DNA from: Cynocephalus volans | Lineage: Eukaryota > Chordata > Mammalia > Dermoptera > Cynocephalidae | Direction of reading: 5' to 3' | Assembly (NCBI RefSeq): GCF_027409185.1 | Contig: NC_084463.1 | Span: 117,218,133-117,282,132, forward strand | Length of the DNA stretch: 64,000 nt | The notes under the pieces: model-generated | What the model saw: only the letters and a program-made list of their open reading frames with translations | What the model was told of the DNA's origin: nothing | Database searches by the model: none | Shown: positions 20,736 through 32,819 of the stretch, piece by piece | Numbering within the stretch: the stretch's first letter is position 1 | Layout: every line of letters begins with the position of its first letter | Program-made: the position numbers and the translations under genes

Positions 20736-21118
20736 ATAGTAATTATTATATAATCCACCTATTATGTGGACAGTCAGTCTTCACTGAAGAGGCACCTCTG
20801 AAAGGCAACTGAGAAAGGAGATGCTGGGCTCCAGCTCCACAGATCTGAATCCTATTCCAGCTTTGCTGCTTCCAAATTGAATGATTGGGCCAACCACTTA
20901 ATGTATTTGGACCTGAATATTCCTATGTACAAAATGGGGTGAGAGCTCTGACCTGTCTCATAATAAGATGTGTTAAAATGCCCAGCTAAGTGCCTGTTAT
21001 GATGTAGGTAGATTCTCAGTCGAGATTTGTAACAACACCCACCCCCCAAACATATCTTGGAGCTCCACTTTCCTCTATGATGAAATGGTCTGGTAACATG
21101 TGGATGAGCTTGGCGGAT

Positions 21119-21477
21119 ATATTAGTTTGCTAGGGCTGCCATAACACAATACCACTGATCTGGTGGCTTAACAGACATTTATTGTCTTACAATCCTGGAG
21201 GCTAGAAGTCTGAGATCAAGGCGTCAGCAGGGTTGGCTTCCTCTGAGACCTCTTTGCTTTGGCCACCCTCTCCCTGTGTCTTCACATGATCTTTCTTCTG
21301 TGCATATGTCTATGTCCTAATTTCCTCTTCTTTAGGAACACCAGTCCCATTCGACCTCAATTTAACTCAATAATCTCTTTAAAGACTTTATCTCCAAATA
21401 TGGTCACATATTCAGAGATGCTGGGAATTTTGGGGGGGACATCTGAATTTTAGGGGGACACAATTCAGCTCATAACA
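21119..21477 (-). mobile_element. MLT1/MaLR-type LTR, antisense
   Basis: tagtttgctagggctgccat, tcctggaggctagaagtctg, tccctgtgtcttcacatgat and gctcataaca are standard antisense landmarks of this LTR class. Confidence 0.75.
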
Positions 21478-21639
21478 GGGGAGCAGTGTCAATGAGCCCT
21501 CCATAATTTCACATAAGACTTTGAATGTTTTGTACCTATTAATTTTGATAGTGGGAAGATTTATTAGTTAGGATTAATTTCCTCTGCAACTAACAGAAAA
21601 CCTGGAAGAACTGTGGCTTTAAAAACAATTACTACTCTT

Positions 21640-22480
21640 TATTTTTTAGGACAGTTTTATATTTATGGAAAAATTGTAAAGAGAGTTCCCATGTTGCTCC
21701 TACTCCTGCACACCATTTCCCCTATTATTAACATCTTGCATTAGTATGGTACATTTGGTATAATTAATGAACTAATATTAATATATTACAATTAATTAAA
21801 GTCCATTGTTTATTCCTTAAATAACCTCTTTCTGTTCCAGGATCCCATCTAGAATTCCACATTATATTTAATTGTTATGTGTCCTTAGGCTCTTCTTGGC
21901 TGTGACAGTTTCTCAGACGTTCCTTGTTTTTGATGTTTTTGAGAGTTTGAAGGAGTACTAGTCAGATATATTGTAGGGTGACACTCTATTGGAATTTGTC
22001 TACTGTTTTTCTCGTAATTAGACTGGGGTCATGGGTTGTCAGAGCACAATCACAGAGGTAAAGTGCATTTTCGTCACATCACATCAAATTGTTGATGTTG
22101 ACCTTGATCACCTAGGTAAAGTAGTGTTTGTCTGGTTTCTCCACTGTAAAGTTACTCTTCACCCCTACTCCATACTGTACTCTTTGAAAGGAAGTCACTT
22201 TGTGCATCCCACACTTAAGGGGTGGGAAGTCATGCTCCTTATTCTTTGGGTGGAGCATCTGCAAAATTTACTTGGAATTCTTCTGCACAGGACATTTTTC
22301 TCTTTGCTCCCATTTATTAATTTATTCAATTATTTATATCAATAAGGACTCAAGGATATTTATTTTCTACTTTGGGTTATATTCTAATACCAGTTTATTT
22401 TGTTGCTCAAATTGTTTGGCCATTGGGAGCTCTTAAAATCGGCTCTTCTGTCTCTTTGACATACTCCAATCATTGTGGGG
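21640..22480 (-). mobile_element. Old L1 fragment, antisense
   Basis: ggacagttttatatttatgg and the following 800 bases match the style of antisense L1M 3' regions, for example gattctttgggtggagcat-like and ttattcaattatttatatca phrases. No intact frame is present. Confidence 0.6.
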
Positions 22481-22523
22481 TTTTGTTTTATTTGTTTTAC
22501 ATACTTTTTACTTTCTGGCACTA

Positions 22524-22605
22524 CGAGGGTACTTCAAAAAGTTCATGGAAAGATCGGATTAAAATATAATATGAATCTTTCCATGAACTTTTTGAAGTAC
22601 CCTCA
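22524..22605. mobile_element. Near-perfect palindromic mariner-like MITE
   Basis: The left arm (22525-22554, gagggtacttcaaaaagttc and on) and right arm (22575-22604) are exact or near-exact inverted complements of 30 bases around a 20-base centre, with TA nearby on both sides. This fits a short mariner-derived MITE. Diverged relatives lie at 4784-4858 and 24101-24183. Confidence 0.8.
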
Positions 22606-23171
22606 TAAGATGTTCCAGGTTCATCTTGTATAGTTCCTGCTCCAGTCCTAGAATCAGCCAATCCTCCAAGGAACCTTGATTCCTTTTACTGGAAAATATT
22701 TGAAACCAAGATCTCAGTACTAGGTGTGTTGTTGCTACTGGGGTGTCATTGCTTCTAGGCCCTCTAAGCTGACACCGCAAAGAAATGTATGTACGTATAC
22801 TAACCTGTGTATATATCCTTAAGTACATATCCATAAATATTGCTATGTGTAACTATTTGTATCTATATTCAATTAAACATCAGTTCTTGCTGTCTGCAGC
22901 TTTAATTCATTACCACATGGATCGTTCTAGTCTCCTTCCCCTTGCTTGTCTGTAAACGCCCATTCCACAGGTGAGAAACCTGGCTCCACCATCCTCCATC
23001 TATTTACTTAATTGTTTAATTCCAGTATACATATGTAGCGGTATCACCATTGTTAACCTGTTTCCCCTGTGAGAAACAGTTTCACTAACTACAGTACAGT
23101 GCTAATTTGCAATCCCTTTTGCCTTTAGTCTTTTAGACTCCATTCGTTTGCAGAGTTACTTACTTTTTCGT

Positions 23172-23272
23172 TTTGTTTTGTTTTTGGTGGCTGGCCAGTA
23201 CAGGGATCCGAACCCTGGACCCAGGTGTTACACCACCACACTCTAACCAACTGAGCTAACCAGCCAGCCCCT
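23172..23272 (-). mobile_element. Monomeric tRNA-derived SINE
   Basis: Well-preserved antisense copy: ggtggctggccagtacaggg, gggatccgaaccctggaccc, caactgagctaaccagccag. The preceding T-rich run (23165-23185) is its antisense A-tail. Flanks ttgcagagttactt and ttgcaaagtaactt look like a diverged duplication. Confidence 0.87.
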
Positions 23273-24100
23273 TGCAAAGTAACTTTGGACAGCACCTTCC
23301 CAGCCCCCATCTCCTGTGGTGAGATTGTTTGATACATTTGTAATATAGTTAGGTTCGCTTGTTACAATCTGTATTCTTTCTTGGGATTTCTCCAACTCCT
23401 AAATGATTTTTTGAAAATGTGCATACCTTAAGGTTCATTCTGTGTTGTACAGTTCTATGGGTTTTGACAAATGTGTAATGTCGTGCATCCATCATTACAG
23501 TATCACAGGGAATAGTTTCACTGTCCTAAAATTGCTGTGCTTCACCTACTTGTCCTTCCCATTGAACCCCTCACACCACTGATCTTTTTATTATCTCTGT
23601 ACTTTGGCCTTTTCCAGAATGTTATATAATTGGAATCATCTAGTATGTTAGCCTTTTCAGGCTGGCTTCTTTCACTTAGCAATGTACATTTAAGGTTTCT
23701 TCATGTATTTTCTTGGCTTCATATCTCATTTCTTTTTATTGCTCAGTAGTATTCCGTTGTGTAGATATACCACAGTTTGTTTATCCATTCACCTATTGAA
23801 GGACATCTTGATTGCTTCCAACTTTTGGCGATCATGAATAAAGCTGCTATAAACATTCATGTTCTAGTTTTTGTGTGGACGTAAGTTTTCAACTTAATTG
23901 GATAAATACCTAGGAGTGTGATTGCTGAATTATATGGTAAGAATGTGATTAGCTTTGTAAGAAACTGCCAACTGTCTTCCAAAGTGGCTATATCATTTTG
24001 TATTTCTACCAGCAATGAATGAGAGTTCTTGTTGTTCTGCATCCTTGTCAATATTTGGTATAGTTAATTTTGGGGATTTTAGCTACTCTAATAAGTGTAT

Positions 24101-24183
24101 AAGGGTACTGCAAAAAGTTCATGGGAAGACTTGTATTTTCTTTTAATTCTATATTTCCACAAACTTTTTGAAGGATACTCATA
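24101..24183. mobile_element. Diverged mariner-like MITE
   Basis: agggtactgcaaaaagttca on the left and aaactttttgaaggatactc on the right. Same family as 22524-22605, inserted in the old L1. Confidence 0.65.
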
Positions 24184-24221
24184 TAATGGATCTCATTTGT
24201 TGTTTTATTATTATTATTATT

Positions 24222-24292
24222 ATTTTGGTGGCTGGCCAGAGCAAGGATCCAACCCTTGACCTTGATCCAACTGAGCTAACTGGCCAGCCCCT
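24222..24292 (-). mobile_element. tRNA-derived SINE, short
   Basis: ggtggctggccagagcaagg, then aactgagctaactggccagc. A (TTA)n tail lies at 24205-24222, and flanks ctcatttgttgttttatt and ctcatttgttattttaat look like a target duplication. Confidence 0.8.
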
Positions 24293-27200
24293 CATTTGTT
24301 ATTTTAATTTGCAATTCCCTAATGATATACTATGTTGAGCATCTTTTATATGCTTATTTGCCATCTGTATGTCTTCTTTGGTGAGATGTATATTCAGATC
24401 TTTTGCCCATTTAAAAAATTGGGTTCATTGTTTTCTTATTGTTGAGGTTTAAGAGTCCTTTGTATATTGTGATTTGGATTGTGTTGAATCTATAGATCAA
24501 CTTGGGAAGAATTGACATCTTAACAATATTGAGTCATTATATCCATGAACACAAAATATCTCTTCATTTATTTAGATGCTCTTTAATTTCTTTCTTCAGA
24601 GTTTCATAGTTTTCCTCATATAGATCCTGTACATACTTTGATCAACTTATATGTACATATTTCTTTTTTGCGGGGAGGAGTGTGCTAATATAAACGGTAT
24701 TGTATTTTTATTTCAAATTCCAGTTGTTCATTGCTGGTATGTAGGCAAGTAATTGAGTTTTGTATATTAACTTTGTATGTTGCAACTTGCTATAATCACT
24801 TATTAATTCTAGGAGGCTTTTTTGGGGGGGGTCAAGTTTTTGGGATTTTTCTACATAAATCATGTGAACAGATAGTTTTATTTCTTCCTTCCAAATATGT
24901 ATATCTTTTATTTCCTTTTCTTGCTCTGATATACTAGCTAGCACTTGTGTTGCAATGTTGAATAGGAATAGATAGAGGGGACATCTTCCCTGTTCCTGAT
25001 CTCACTTTCTCACCATTAAGTATGACATTAGCTGTAGGCTTTTTTTGTAGATTTCTTTATCAAGTTGAGAATGTTCCCCTTTATTCCTAGTTTGCTGAGA
25101 GTTTTAATACAAATGGGTGTTAGATTTTGTCAAATGCTTTTTATGCATTAGTCGATATGATCATATAATTTTCTTCTTTAGCTTGTTGATGTGATGGATT
25201 ATGTTAATTGATTTTTGAATGATGAACCAGCCTTACATACGTGGAATAAATCCAGCTTTGTTGTGGTGTATAATTCTTTTTATACATAACTGGATTAGAT
25301 TTACTAATATTTTGTTGAGGATTTTTGCATCTATTTTAATGAGAGATATTGGTCTGTGGTTATCCTTTCTTATAATATTTTTATGTGGTTTTGATAGTAG
25401 GGTAATACTGGGCTCATAGAATGAGTTAGGATCTGTCCCCTCTGCTTCTACTTTCTGGAAGGAATTGTAAAAAACTGGTATCATTTCTTCCCTAAATGTT
25501 TGGTGGAATTCGCCAGTGAAACCAGTTGAGTCTGGTGCTTTCTTTCTTTCTTTCTTTTTTTTTTTTTTTTTAAGGTTGTTAGTTATTGATTCAATTATTA
25601 ATTGTATGTAGCCCTGTTCAAATTATCTGTTTCTTCTTGTGTGAGTTTTGGTAGTTTGTGTATTTCAGGAATTTGTCCATTTCTTTTAAGTGATCAAATT
25701 TGTGAGCATAGAGTTGTTCATAGTATTCCTTTATTACCTTTTTAATGTCCACAGGATTAGTTGTGATCCCTCTTTCATTTCTGATATTAGTAATTTATCT
25801 TCTCTTTCTCTCTCTCTCTTTCTCTTTCATGATTAACTTACCTAGAAGCTAATTAAATTTATTGGTTTTTTTCAAAGAACCAGTTTTTGATTTCACTGAT
25901 TTCTGGTTTAATTTTTGTTTCTTTCCTTTTATTTGCTTTAGGCTTAAATTTATCTTCTTTCTCTAGCTTCCTAAAGTAGAAGCTTGTTATTTAATATTGT
26001 TCATTTAACCTCATCTTTCCTCTTACATCTTTCCTCTTTTCTAATATATATATTAAATGCTATAAATTCCCCTCAAAGCTTTGCTTTTGCTACATCCCAG
26101 AATTTTGAGGACTTGTATTTTCATTTCATTCACAATATTTTAAAATTTCTCTTGAGACTTCTTTGATCCATGTATTATTTCAAAGTGTGTGGCTTATTCT
26201 TCAGGTAATTTGGGATTTTCTGGCTATCTTTCTGCTTATTGAACTCTGGGTTAATTCCATTGTGGCCTGAGAACATACTTCGCATGATTTCTATTCTTTT
26301 AAATATGTTAAGATGTATTTTATGACTCAGAATGTGACCTGTCTTCGTGAATGTTCTGTGTGAGCTTGAAAAGAATGTGCATTCTGTTGTTGAATAAAGT
26401 AGTCTATTAATATCAGTTAGATCCAGTTGATTGGTGGTGCTCTTCAGTTCAACTATATTCTTATTGCTTTTCTGCCTACTGGATTTACCAGTTAATGAAA
26501 CACAGGGTTGAAGTCTCCAACTATTGTAGTGGATTTGTCTGTTTATCTTGCAGTTCTGTCAGTTTTGTCTCATGTATTTTGACAGTCTGTTTTGTGTACA
26601 CATTAAGGATAGTTGTGTCTTCTTGGTGAATTGATTCCTTTATTATTAAGTAATGTCCTTCTTTATCCCTGATAATTTTCATTGTTCTGAAGGCTACTTT
26701 GTCTGAAGTTGATGAAGCTACTCTAGTTTTCTTTGGATTAGTGTTAGCATGATGTATCTTTCTCAGTCCCTTTGCTTTTATCTATTTGGGTCTTCATATA
26801 TAAAGTGGGTTTCTTGTAGAAAACATATATTGGGGTTTTGCGTCTTTTTTAAAAATCCAGTCCTACAGTCACTGCCTTTTAATTGGTGCACTTAGACTGC
26901 TCACATTTAACATGACTGTGTATATAGTTGAATTAATATGTATCATGTTTCTATGTTTTCTATGTGATGTATTTGTCCTTTCTTTTTTTTTTATCTCTGC
27001 CTCTTTTTATACCATCTCTGGTTTTATTTCAGCATTTTATGATTCCATTTTCTCTCCTATCTTTGCGTATCAATTATACTTAAACATTTTTTTTAGTAGT
27101 TGCCCTAGAATTTGTGATGTACATTTACAACCAGTATAATTCCATTTTAAAATAACTCTCTACTGCTTCATAGATAGTGCAGGTACCTTGTAAAAGAGTA

Positions 27201-28248
27201 TTCCCCATTTTCCCCTCCCATCCCTGTAACACTGTTGTCATTTATTTCACTTATCCACATACTATAATCACCCAATACATTGTTGCCATTATTTTGAGCA
27301 GTTATTTATTAAATCAATTAAGAATAAGAAAAATAATAGTTTTATTTTGCCTTTATTTATTACTTCTCTGCCACTCTCCCTTCCTTTGTGTAGATTCTAG
27401 TTTCTGACCAATATCATTTTCCTTCTGTCTGAAGAACTTCTTTTAACATTTCTTGCAAGGCAGGTTTACTGGTGACAAATTCCTTCAGTTTTTGTTTGTT
27501 TGAGAAAGGCTTTATTAATATTTCACTTTTGAAGGAAAATTTTTCTGGATATGGGATTCTAGGTTGGTGGCTTTTAAAAAAAATTTAAACTATTTCACTC
27601 CACTTTCTTCTTGCTTGCATTGCTTCTGACAAGAAGTCCAATGTCACTCTTATCCTTGTTCCTCTATAGGTAAGGTGTTTCTCCCCCACCCCCTGTGGCT
27701 TCTTTCGGGATCTTTTTTTGTCTTTGTCTTTCTGAAGTTTGAATATGATATCTCTAGGTATAGATTTTTTGGTATTTATCCTTCTTGGTATTCTGCACAT
27801 TTCCTGCATCTGTAGCTTGGTGTCTATCATTAGTATTGGAAAATTCTCAGCCATTATTTTTTCAAAATATTTCTTCTGCTCCTTTTTCTTTCCTTTTGAT
27901 ATTCTCATTACATGTATGTTACACCTCTTGCAATTATCCTACAGTTTGTGGATATTCTGTTCTTTTAAACAAATTTATTATTTTCTCTTTGCATTTCAGT
28001 TTGGGAAGTTTCTACTGACATCTTCAAGCTCACTGATTCTTTCCTTGTCAATGTCAAGTCTACTGATGAATCCATCTAAGGCATTCTTCATTTATTTTAT
28101 GGTGTTTTGATTTCTACCATTTCCTTTTGATTCTTTCTTAGAGTTTCCATCTCTCTGCTTATATTACCCATCTGTTCATGCATGTTATATGCTTTTTCCA
28201 TTAGTGCTCTTAACATTTTAACATAGTTATTTAAAATTTCTGTTTCAT

Positions 28249-28903
28249 TGTAAATTTTTGTTTAGGTTCAAAGGATTCATTGGTAAAAGAAACCACTCAT
28301 CACATTAATAAACCAGTTTATGGTATTTATTAAGATACAGCAATAAGCAAGTAAGCAAAGAAAGCAAGATTATGCAGGCATATTTTTAAAAAAGAAGAAA
28401 AAAGAATTAAACAGTGTTTACATCACCAAATTGGGGCAACACTTACATCCAGATCTAAGCAGTGCTGGGAAGTCCCATGAACAGCGATCTGGCGTCCCAG
28501 TTGGGATTGTCCCGGGCAGTGTGTCCACTCCGCCGGTGAGACTTCAGAGAGTGGTTTGGGGAAATCCTGCTTATATCACCCAGCCGCAGACTGATAATAT
28601 TAATCTGCATGCAAACATGCAGCTGTGGTTATTTTATTAACACTTGGATCTTTTCTCACAAGTCTTCAGGATATTCTTTGGCCCTGGGAACTGGCCAGGT
28701 TCTCAAGGTCCAAGAAGCTCCAGGACTTACTTTCCTTCTTATCTGATGCTTACCAAGCACTTATCCTTTAGGTCTGCACACAGTTGCTGAGAGTCTGGCA
28801 CATAGCCTATGCAGGGTCATTCTTTGGTCAGAGGCCTAGCAATGCCTCTGAAGCCTGACTATAAATCTTAATTTTCCCCAAAATTAACTATCTGCTAATT
28901 GCA
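28249..28903 (-). mobile_element. ERV LTR (solo, antisense) inside the L1
   Basis: The 655-bp block starts TGTAAATTTT, ends ATTGCA, and interrupts antisense L1 sequence that resumes at 28904 (aaatctgtatcatacctgag). On the minus strand it has an AATAAA-containing stretch near 28320, as expected of an R-U5 region. Terminal TG and CA fit an LTR. A target duplication is not clear. Confidence 0.6.
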
Positions 28904-29830
28904 AAATCTGTATCATACCTGAGTCTGGTTCTGATGCTTGTTTCATCTTTTCATATTTTTCAGCATGCCTTGTAATTTTTGTTGAAAGCCAGATATTATG
29001 TATCAGGCTTTTAATGTGAGGTTTTATGTTAACTTGGCTAGGATCTGGGCTGTAATTAATGTTTGCTGTAGCTGTAGGTGCCAGAGGCTTCAGTTCTCCA
29101 GTGGTCTTTTACCCCCTTCCGCAGCGTCTTCGAGTTTCCCTTTTAAAACAGAGTCAGTGACTTACAGCTCTCTCAGTTGTATACTCCTGTTATTATACTG
29201 GAGCCCTGGGCCATGACCTTCAGAAGTGTTTCTAGCCTTTTTTTCCCCCCTCTTCTTAGGTGAGACAGGAAGGCTAGAGGGGGCTAGAGTTGGCTAATTG
29301 TCCTTCTCCCAGGTAGGATAAGGCTCTGGCAAAGTCTTTTTCCTAAGGAGTATTCTATGTTTGGAGAATGTTCTGGGTATATTTTTAAATGATTACTTTC
29401 CCCCTCCCCCTGCCAAAAGAGGAGGGAATTTTTCTTGGATTTTCAGTGTGAGATCCTTGTGGGGTTCCTGGAGGTAAAACCCATGAAAGTGTGGTAGCTT
29501 CCCTAAGACAGGGCCCCGAGGAGTTTTCTACTCAAGCTAGTCCACACTCATCCTTTAGCAATTTGTCAAAGTTGCTGTTTAAGTGCTTCTACCAGTTTAT
29601 GTGATAGCAGCTTGAGCTTAGGGTAATTTGGCCTTGACTGTGATTCTCTGAATCTTTCTGTCTCTCCACTTTTCAGTGTGGCAATTTGCTTTGTCACCTC
29701 AGTTTCTTAGAAAAGTTGTGGAATTTCAGTTTGTTCAGCTTTTATTCTTGTTATGAAGATGGGAGTGATGACTTCCAAGGTCTTTATGTGTCAGAGGGGA
29801 ACTGGAAGTCAACAGTGGCTTTTGAAAAAG
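28904..29830 (-). mobile_element. Old antisense L1, continuation
   Basis: cctgagtctggttctgatgc, agcatgccttgtaatttttg and cagcttgagcttagggtaat continue the antisense L1 style found before 28248. Open frames here are not genes. Confidence 0.6.
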
Positions 29831-30750
29831 GCGGTTTATTTTTCTTTTACCCAAATGTAGCCAGCCCAGGGCAGGTATGGCAATTCTGAGATCATCTGGG
29901 ACCCAGGATCCTTTTATCTTGTCACTCTGCTGTCTTCAATATGTAGCGTCCACCTTATGTTTGGAAATGGCTTCTCCATCTCCAACCATCATGTGGTATT
30001 TCAGCCATTCTGCAGAAAGTATAAAGGGGATCTGGAGAGAAGGACACAGTTGTTTTCTTTAAGACACCCTTTTTATTTAAGGATACTTCCTGAAAGTTGC
30101 TCTTGCCACTTTTGATTATATTTAGAACTACTAGATCCTAAGTTCACGTGCTACGCCTGGCTGCTGTGGAGGTTGGGCAGTGTAGCTTCAACCTATGTCA
30201 TGACCAACCAAAAAGGTGTAGAATGGAAATTGGGTAGCAATTAACAGTCTCTACCACAACAGTGTTCCAAGGATTTTCTCAGGTTCTGAAAGGTGTCTAT
30301 GACACAAAATAGTTAAAGAAACTCTGCTTTACAAAATTGCTTTGAGAGTCAGGGTCATAGCATATCAGCACCTTGATGGCACTGGCACCAGCATACCCAG
30401 AATATTTAGCCTCATCAGAATCCCATTCAGTGCACTAACCCTTCCTGAAGGCTTGTCATGTGTCAGACATCAGGCTGATAAGCTATTCCCTACCCTCAAG
30501 GAGTTCCCAGTCTGGTATTATAAATCAGCAGGTCTCTAGCTCATGGCTGGGCATAGTTGCAGCATTACCTATACCCCAGAGTCCCCATCTTTTAAAGAAG
30601 TGGGCATCCTGTGTTTTTTGTCTTGTTTGGCCACAGTAGCAGGGATGCATCGGTTTGTAGTTTGGGAGAAGCCAGGTAGTATAAGCTCTAGGAGAAAGAA
30701 GGGTGGTTGTGTGCTGAGCCCAACTCTGTATGACTTCTTTTCCCTGGCAG
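29831..30750 (+). other. Intron stretch before the IgC exon
   Basis: No gene was recognised. The sequence ends in a pyrimidine-rich tract and ccctggcag, the acceptor of the NCR3LG1 IgC exon. Confidence 0.6.
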
Positions 30751-31076
30751 CTTACCCAGCTGGCAGATTGTTTCCAGAGCAAGCCATGGTGAAAGTTAAC
30801 GAAGAAAGACATATTATGTGTAAGTCAAGTGGGTTCTACCCAGAAGCCATTAACATAATGTGGGAAAATGGACACTGAAGATTCCTCATTACCTAAAAAT
30901 TTCTGAGGGCGTCATCACTGATCCTACCAACAAGAATGAGGATGACATGTTTAATGTCACTGGCTCCTTGAAGCTGAAGCCTTCTCTGGACGACAGTGGG
31001 GCCACCTACCAGTGTGTGGTACGGCACATATCCTTGTCCACCTCCCTGAGGTTCACCTGCACCCTGACTGTGAGAG
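30751..31076 (+). pseudogene. NCR3LG1: NCR3LG1 IgC exon with 1-base deletion
   Basis: Acceptor ttccctggcag, donor gag|gtaag. The first part reads [10 protein letters not shown], then [20 protein letters not shown] with the first Ig Cys. After WEN the expected frame loses one base (between 30864 and 30890), giving TGA at 30876-30878. The second part in the other frame reads ISEGVITDPTNKNEDDMFNV, then YQCVVRH with the second Ig Cys, ending LTVR. Both halves resemble the C-set domain of B7-H6, so the lesion is a recent frameshift in an otherwise conserved exon. Confidence 0.88.
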
Positions 31077-32268
31077 GTAAGAGTCTTTCTGGACATTTCC
31101 CCTACTCTTCACCTTGAGGACATGTAACATGAGAATTTGGTTCCCAGGCAGTCCAGGGTCTTCGCTGGGGAAGGAGAGAAAGCTTAGACTGGAGGGGCCA
31201 AGCTGTGGTGTGTTCTGGCTTAGTCCCAGAGTCAGCAGTCTAGATGAGGTCCCTGCACCAGGGCAGATGGTCTGGTAGGTAGAGAGTGGTGGTAGTAGTC
31301 GTCAGGTGGAAACAGAGCTACCTGTCAGCTCATGGAAGCTTTGGGTTCTGGATGGTCCATATGACACAGAGAGGGAAGATTGCCAGCTGCTAAGGGAATG
31401 GGGACAGGATCACGTCCACATCCTCTGAGGGTATCAGCCCTGCCAGCAGCCCTTCTAGTCAGGCTCCAGGTCCACTGTAAATGTTAACCGGTGGAGACTG
31501 AATCAGTAGTCCTGTCTTACGGGCTGTGTCCCAAGATGAGGAGGCCATAGTAGGGTGGTCCTGCAGATGCCCAGGGCTTTCCCAGGCACACAGGATCCTC
31601 AGGACAACACAACTCACTGCAGAACCTCTCCTGCTGGTGGGGTGGGTTTTTTTTTTTTTTTTAACTCATATCCTGGTTGCCCTGGTCATGGCTCTGTTCT
31701 TGGGTGGGGATGACCCTGCTGGCAAAATGCATCTTCCTGGAGCTAAGAGGAGTAAGGATGGCAAGGACTGACCAATGGGCCTTAGGAATTTGGCCTGGGC
31801 ATGCCAGATAGGTCCTGGGATGGTCCTGGAGGGAGAGCGGAATTGTTCTTGGAAGTAAGGTCAAGGGGTGTGTATGGGTGGTGTGTGCAGGGGTGCGTGC
31901 AGGTTATGTGTGGGGCATGGGGAGTATGAAATATGCTTGTGTGCATGGTATGAGGGGTTTGTCTGGATGGTATGTACAGAATTGATATAAGATGGTGGAG
32001 TAGTTTGGGAGCTTTGAGGATGTGTGTGTCATATGTATGTGGTATGTGGTGTTTGATCTTTTTTCTGGCAAGTGCTAAGCACACTATTTGATGTGTGGAG
32101 ATGTGTGAGGTAGAAATGGAAATGCTAAGACATGTGGCCGAGGTTTGGTAGTTAGATGTCTGACAGGGATGATGACACAAAACCACACAGATCCTAGCAG
32201 CAGTTGTGTGGTCTCTCAGGCCCTTGTTGGTAGGTTTCCTCTTAACATTCTTCTCTTTTTCTCTGCAG
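31077..32268 (+). other. NCR3LG1: NCR3LG1 intron
   Basis: Contains a T-run (about 31645-31661) and a GT-rich tract (31860-32120). No exon was recognised. It ends in ttctctgcag. Confidence 0.65.
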
Positions 32269-32352
32269 AACCTGAGAAAACAGATTTCTCATGGATTTAT
32301 TTTTTACTCATCGGTTTTGGACTGATTTTATTGTTTTTCTTCTTTGGAAAAG
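32269..32352 (+). pseudogene. NCR3LG1: NCR3LG1 transmembrane exon
   Basis: Between ctctgcag and g|gtaagg this 84-base exon reads EPEKTDFSWIYFLLIGFGL and on into ILLFFFFGK. It is an acidic stalk (EKTD is shared with human B7-H6) and one hydrophobic helix. The frame is open and the phases fit both neighbours. It is called pseudogene only because of the lesions upstream. Confidence 0.85.
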
Positions 32353-32819
32353 GTAAGGGGCTCCAAAGCAATGTTTAGCCCTGTGTCTTGGAGTTGGCTC
32401 CAGGAGTTCAGATATCATAGCCAGTGGATGCTGTTGAGAGTTCTCAGGATTGATGCTGGGTTATTGTAAGTGTGGTGTGTGTTTGTGGTGTGTGGCTTTT
32501 TCTGGTATTGTGTTGGGGAAGAACTTTCCCATCTGATTTTCATGTGGTGGTTTGTGACTCTGGGAAGATGTATGCAAAGATTCTCCATACTGTATAAGTC
32601 ACACTGTGAATTGAATCTGACCTTATTAGTTCAGACCAGGCCTTTGAACTGTGTGTGAGCTGATTTGTTGTTCTCACAGACATAGAAACCATGGCTCAGA
32701 GAGGGGAATTTGTTCCCCCAATTGCTCATATTTTGTTAATACCTTGGTAGAGTAACTTACCACCAGATTTCACTGGTTCAACCAAGAATTTATAACCTTC
32801 ACTAGATATTTCTAAACTA

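Larger units (their letters stand above)
23340..28248 (-). mobile_element. Old antisense L1 (ORF1 and ORF2 remnants)
   Basis: On the minus strand, 25484-25233 reads as part of the L1 reverse transcriptase (RPISLIKIDAKILNKIL, then HHNKAGFIPRM). 27908-27585 reads as L1 ORF1-like (KYFEKIMAENFPILM and on). 3'-end phrases occupy about 23400-24200. Many stops and gaps show an ancient dead copy of L1M age. It has been interrupted by a SINE, a MITE and the LTR at 28249. Confidence 0.8.
20380..30750 (+). other. NCR3LG1: NCR3LG1 IgV-IgC intron, repeat-filled
   Basis: A roughly 10.4-kb intron. It contains MIR-like pieces (about 20540-21010), an antisense LTR-type repeat (21119-21477), L1M antisense sequence (about 21640-22480 and 23340-29830), a mariner-like MITE, SINEs and an ERV LTR. 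No additional NCR3LG1 exon was recognised. Confidence 0.7.

Noticed and set aside
25233-25484. Open frame with reverse-transcriptase similarity, considered as a possible retron or active element
   Set aside because: It is an ancient antisense L1 ORF2 remnant with many stops around it.
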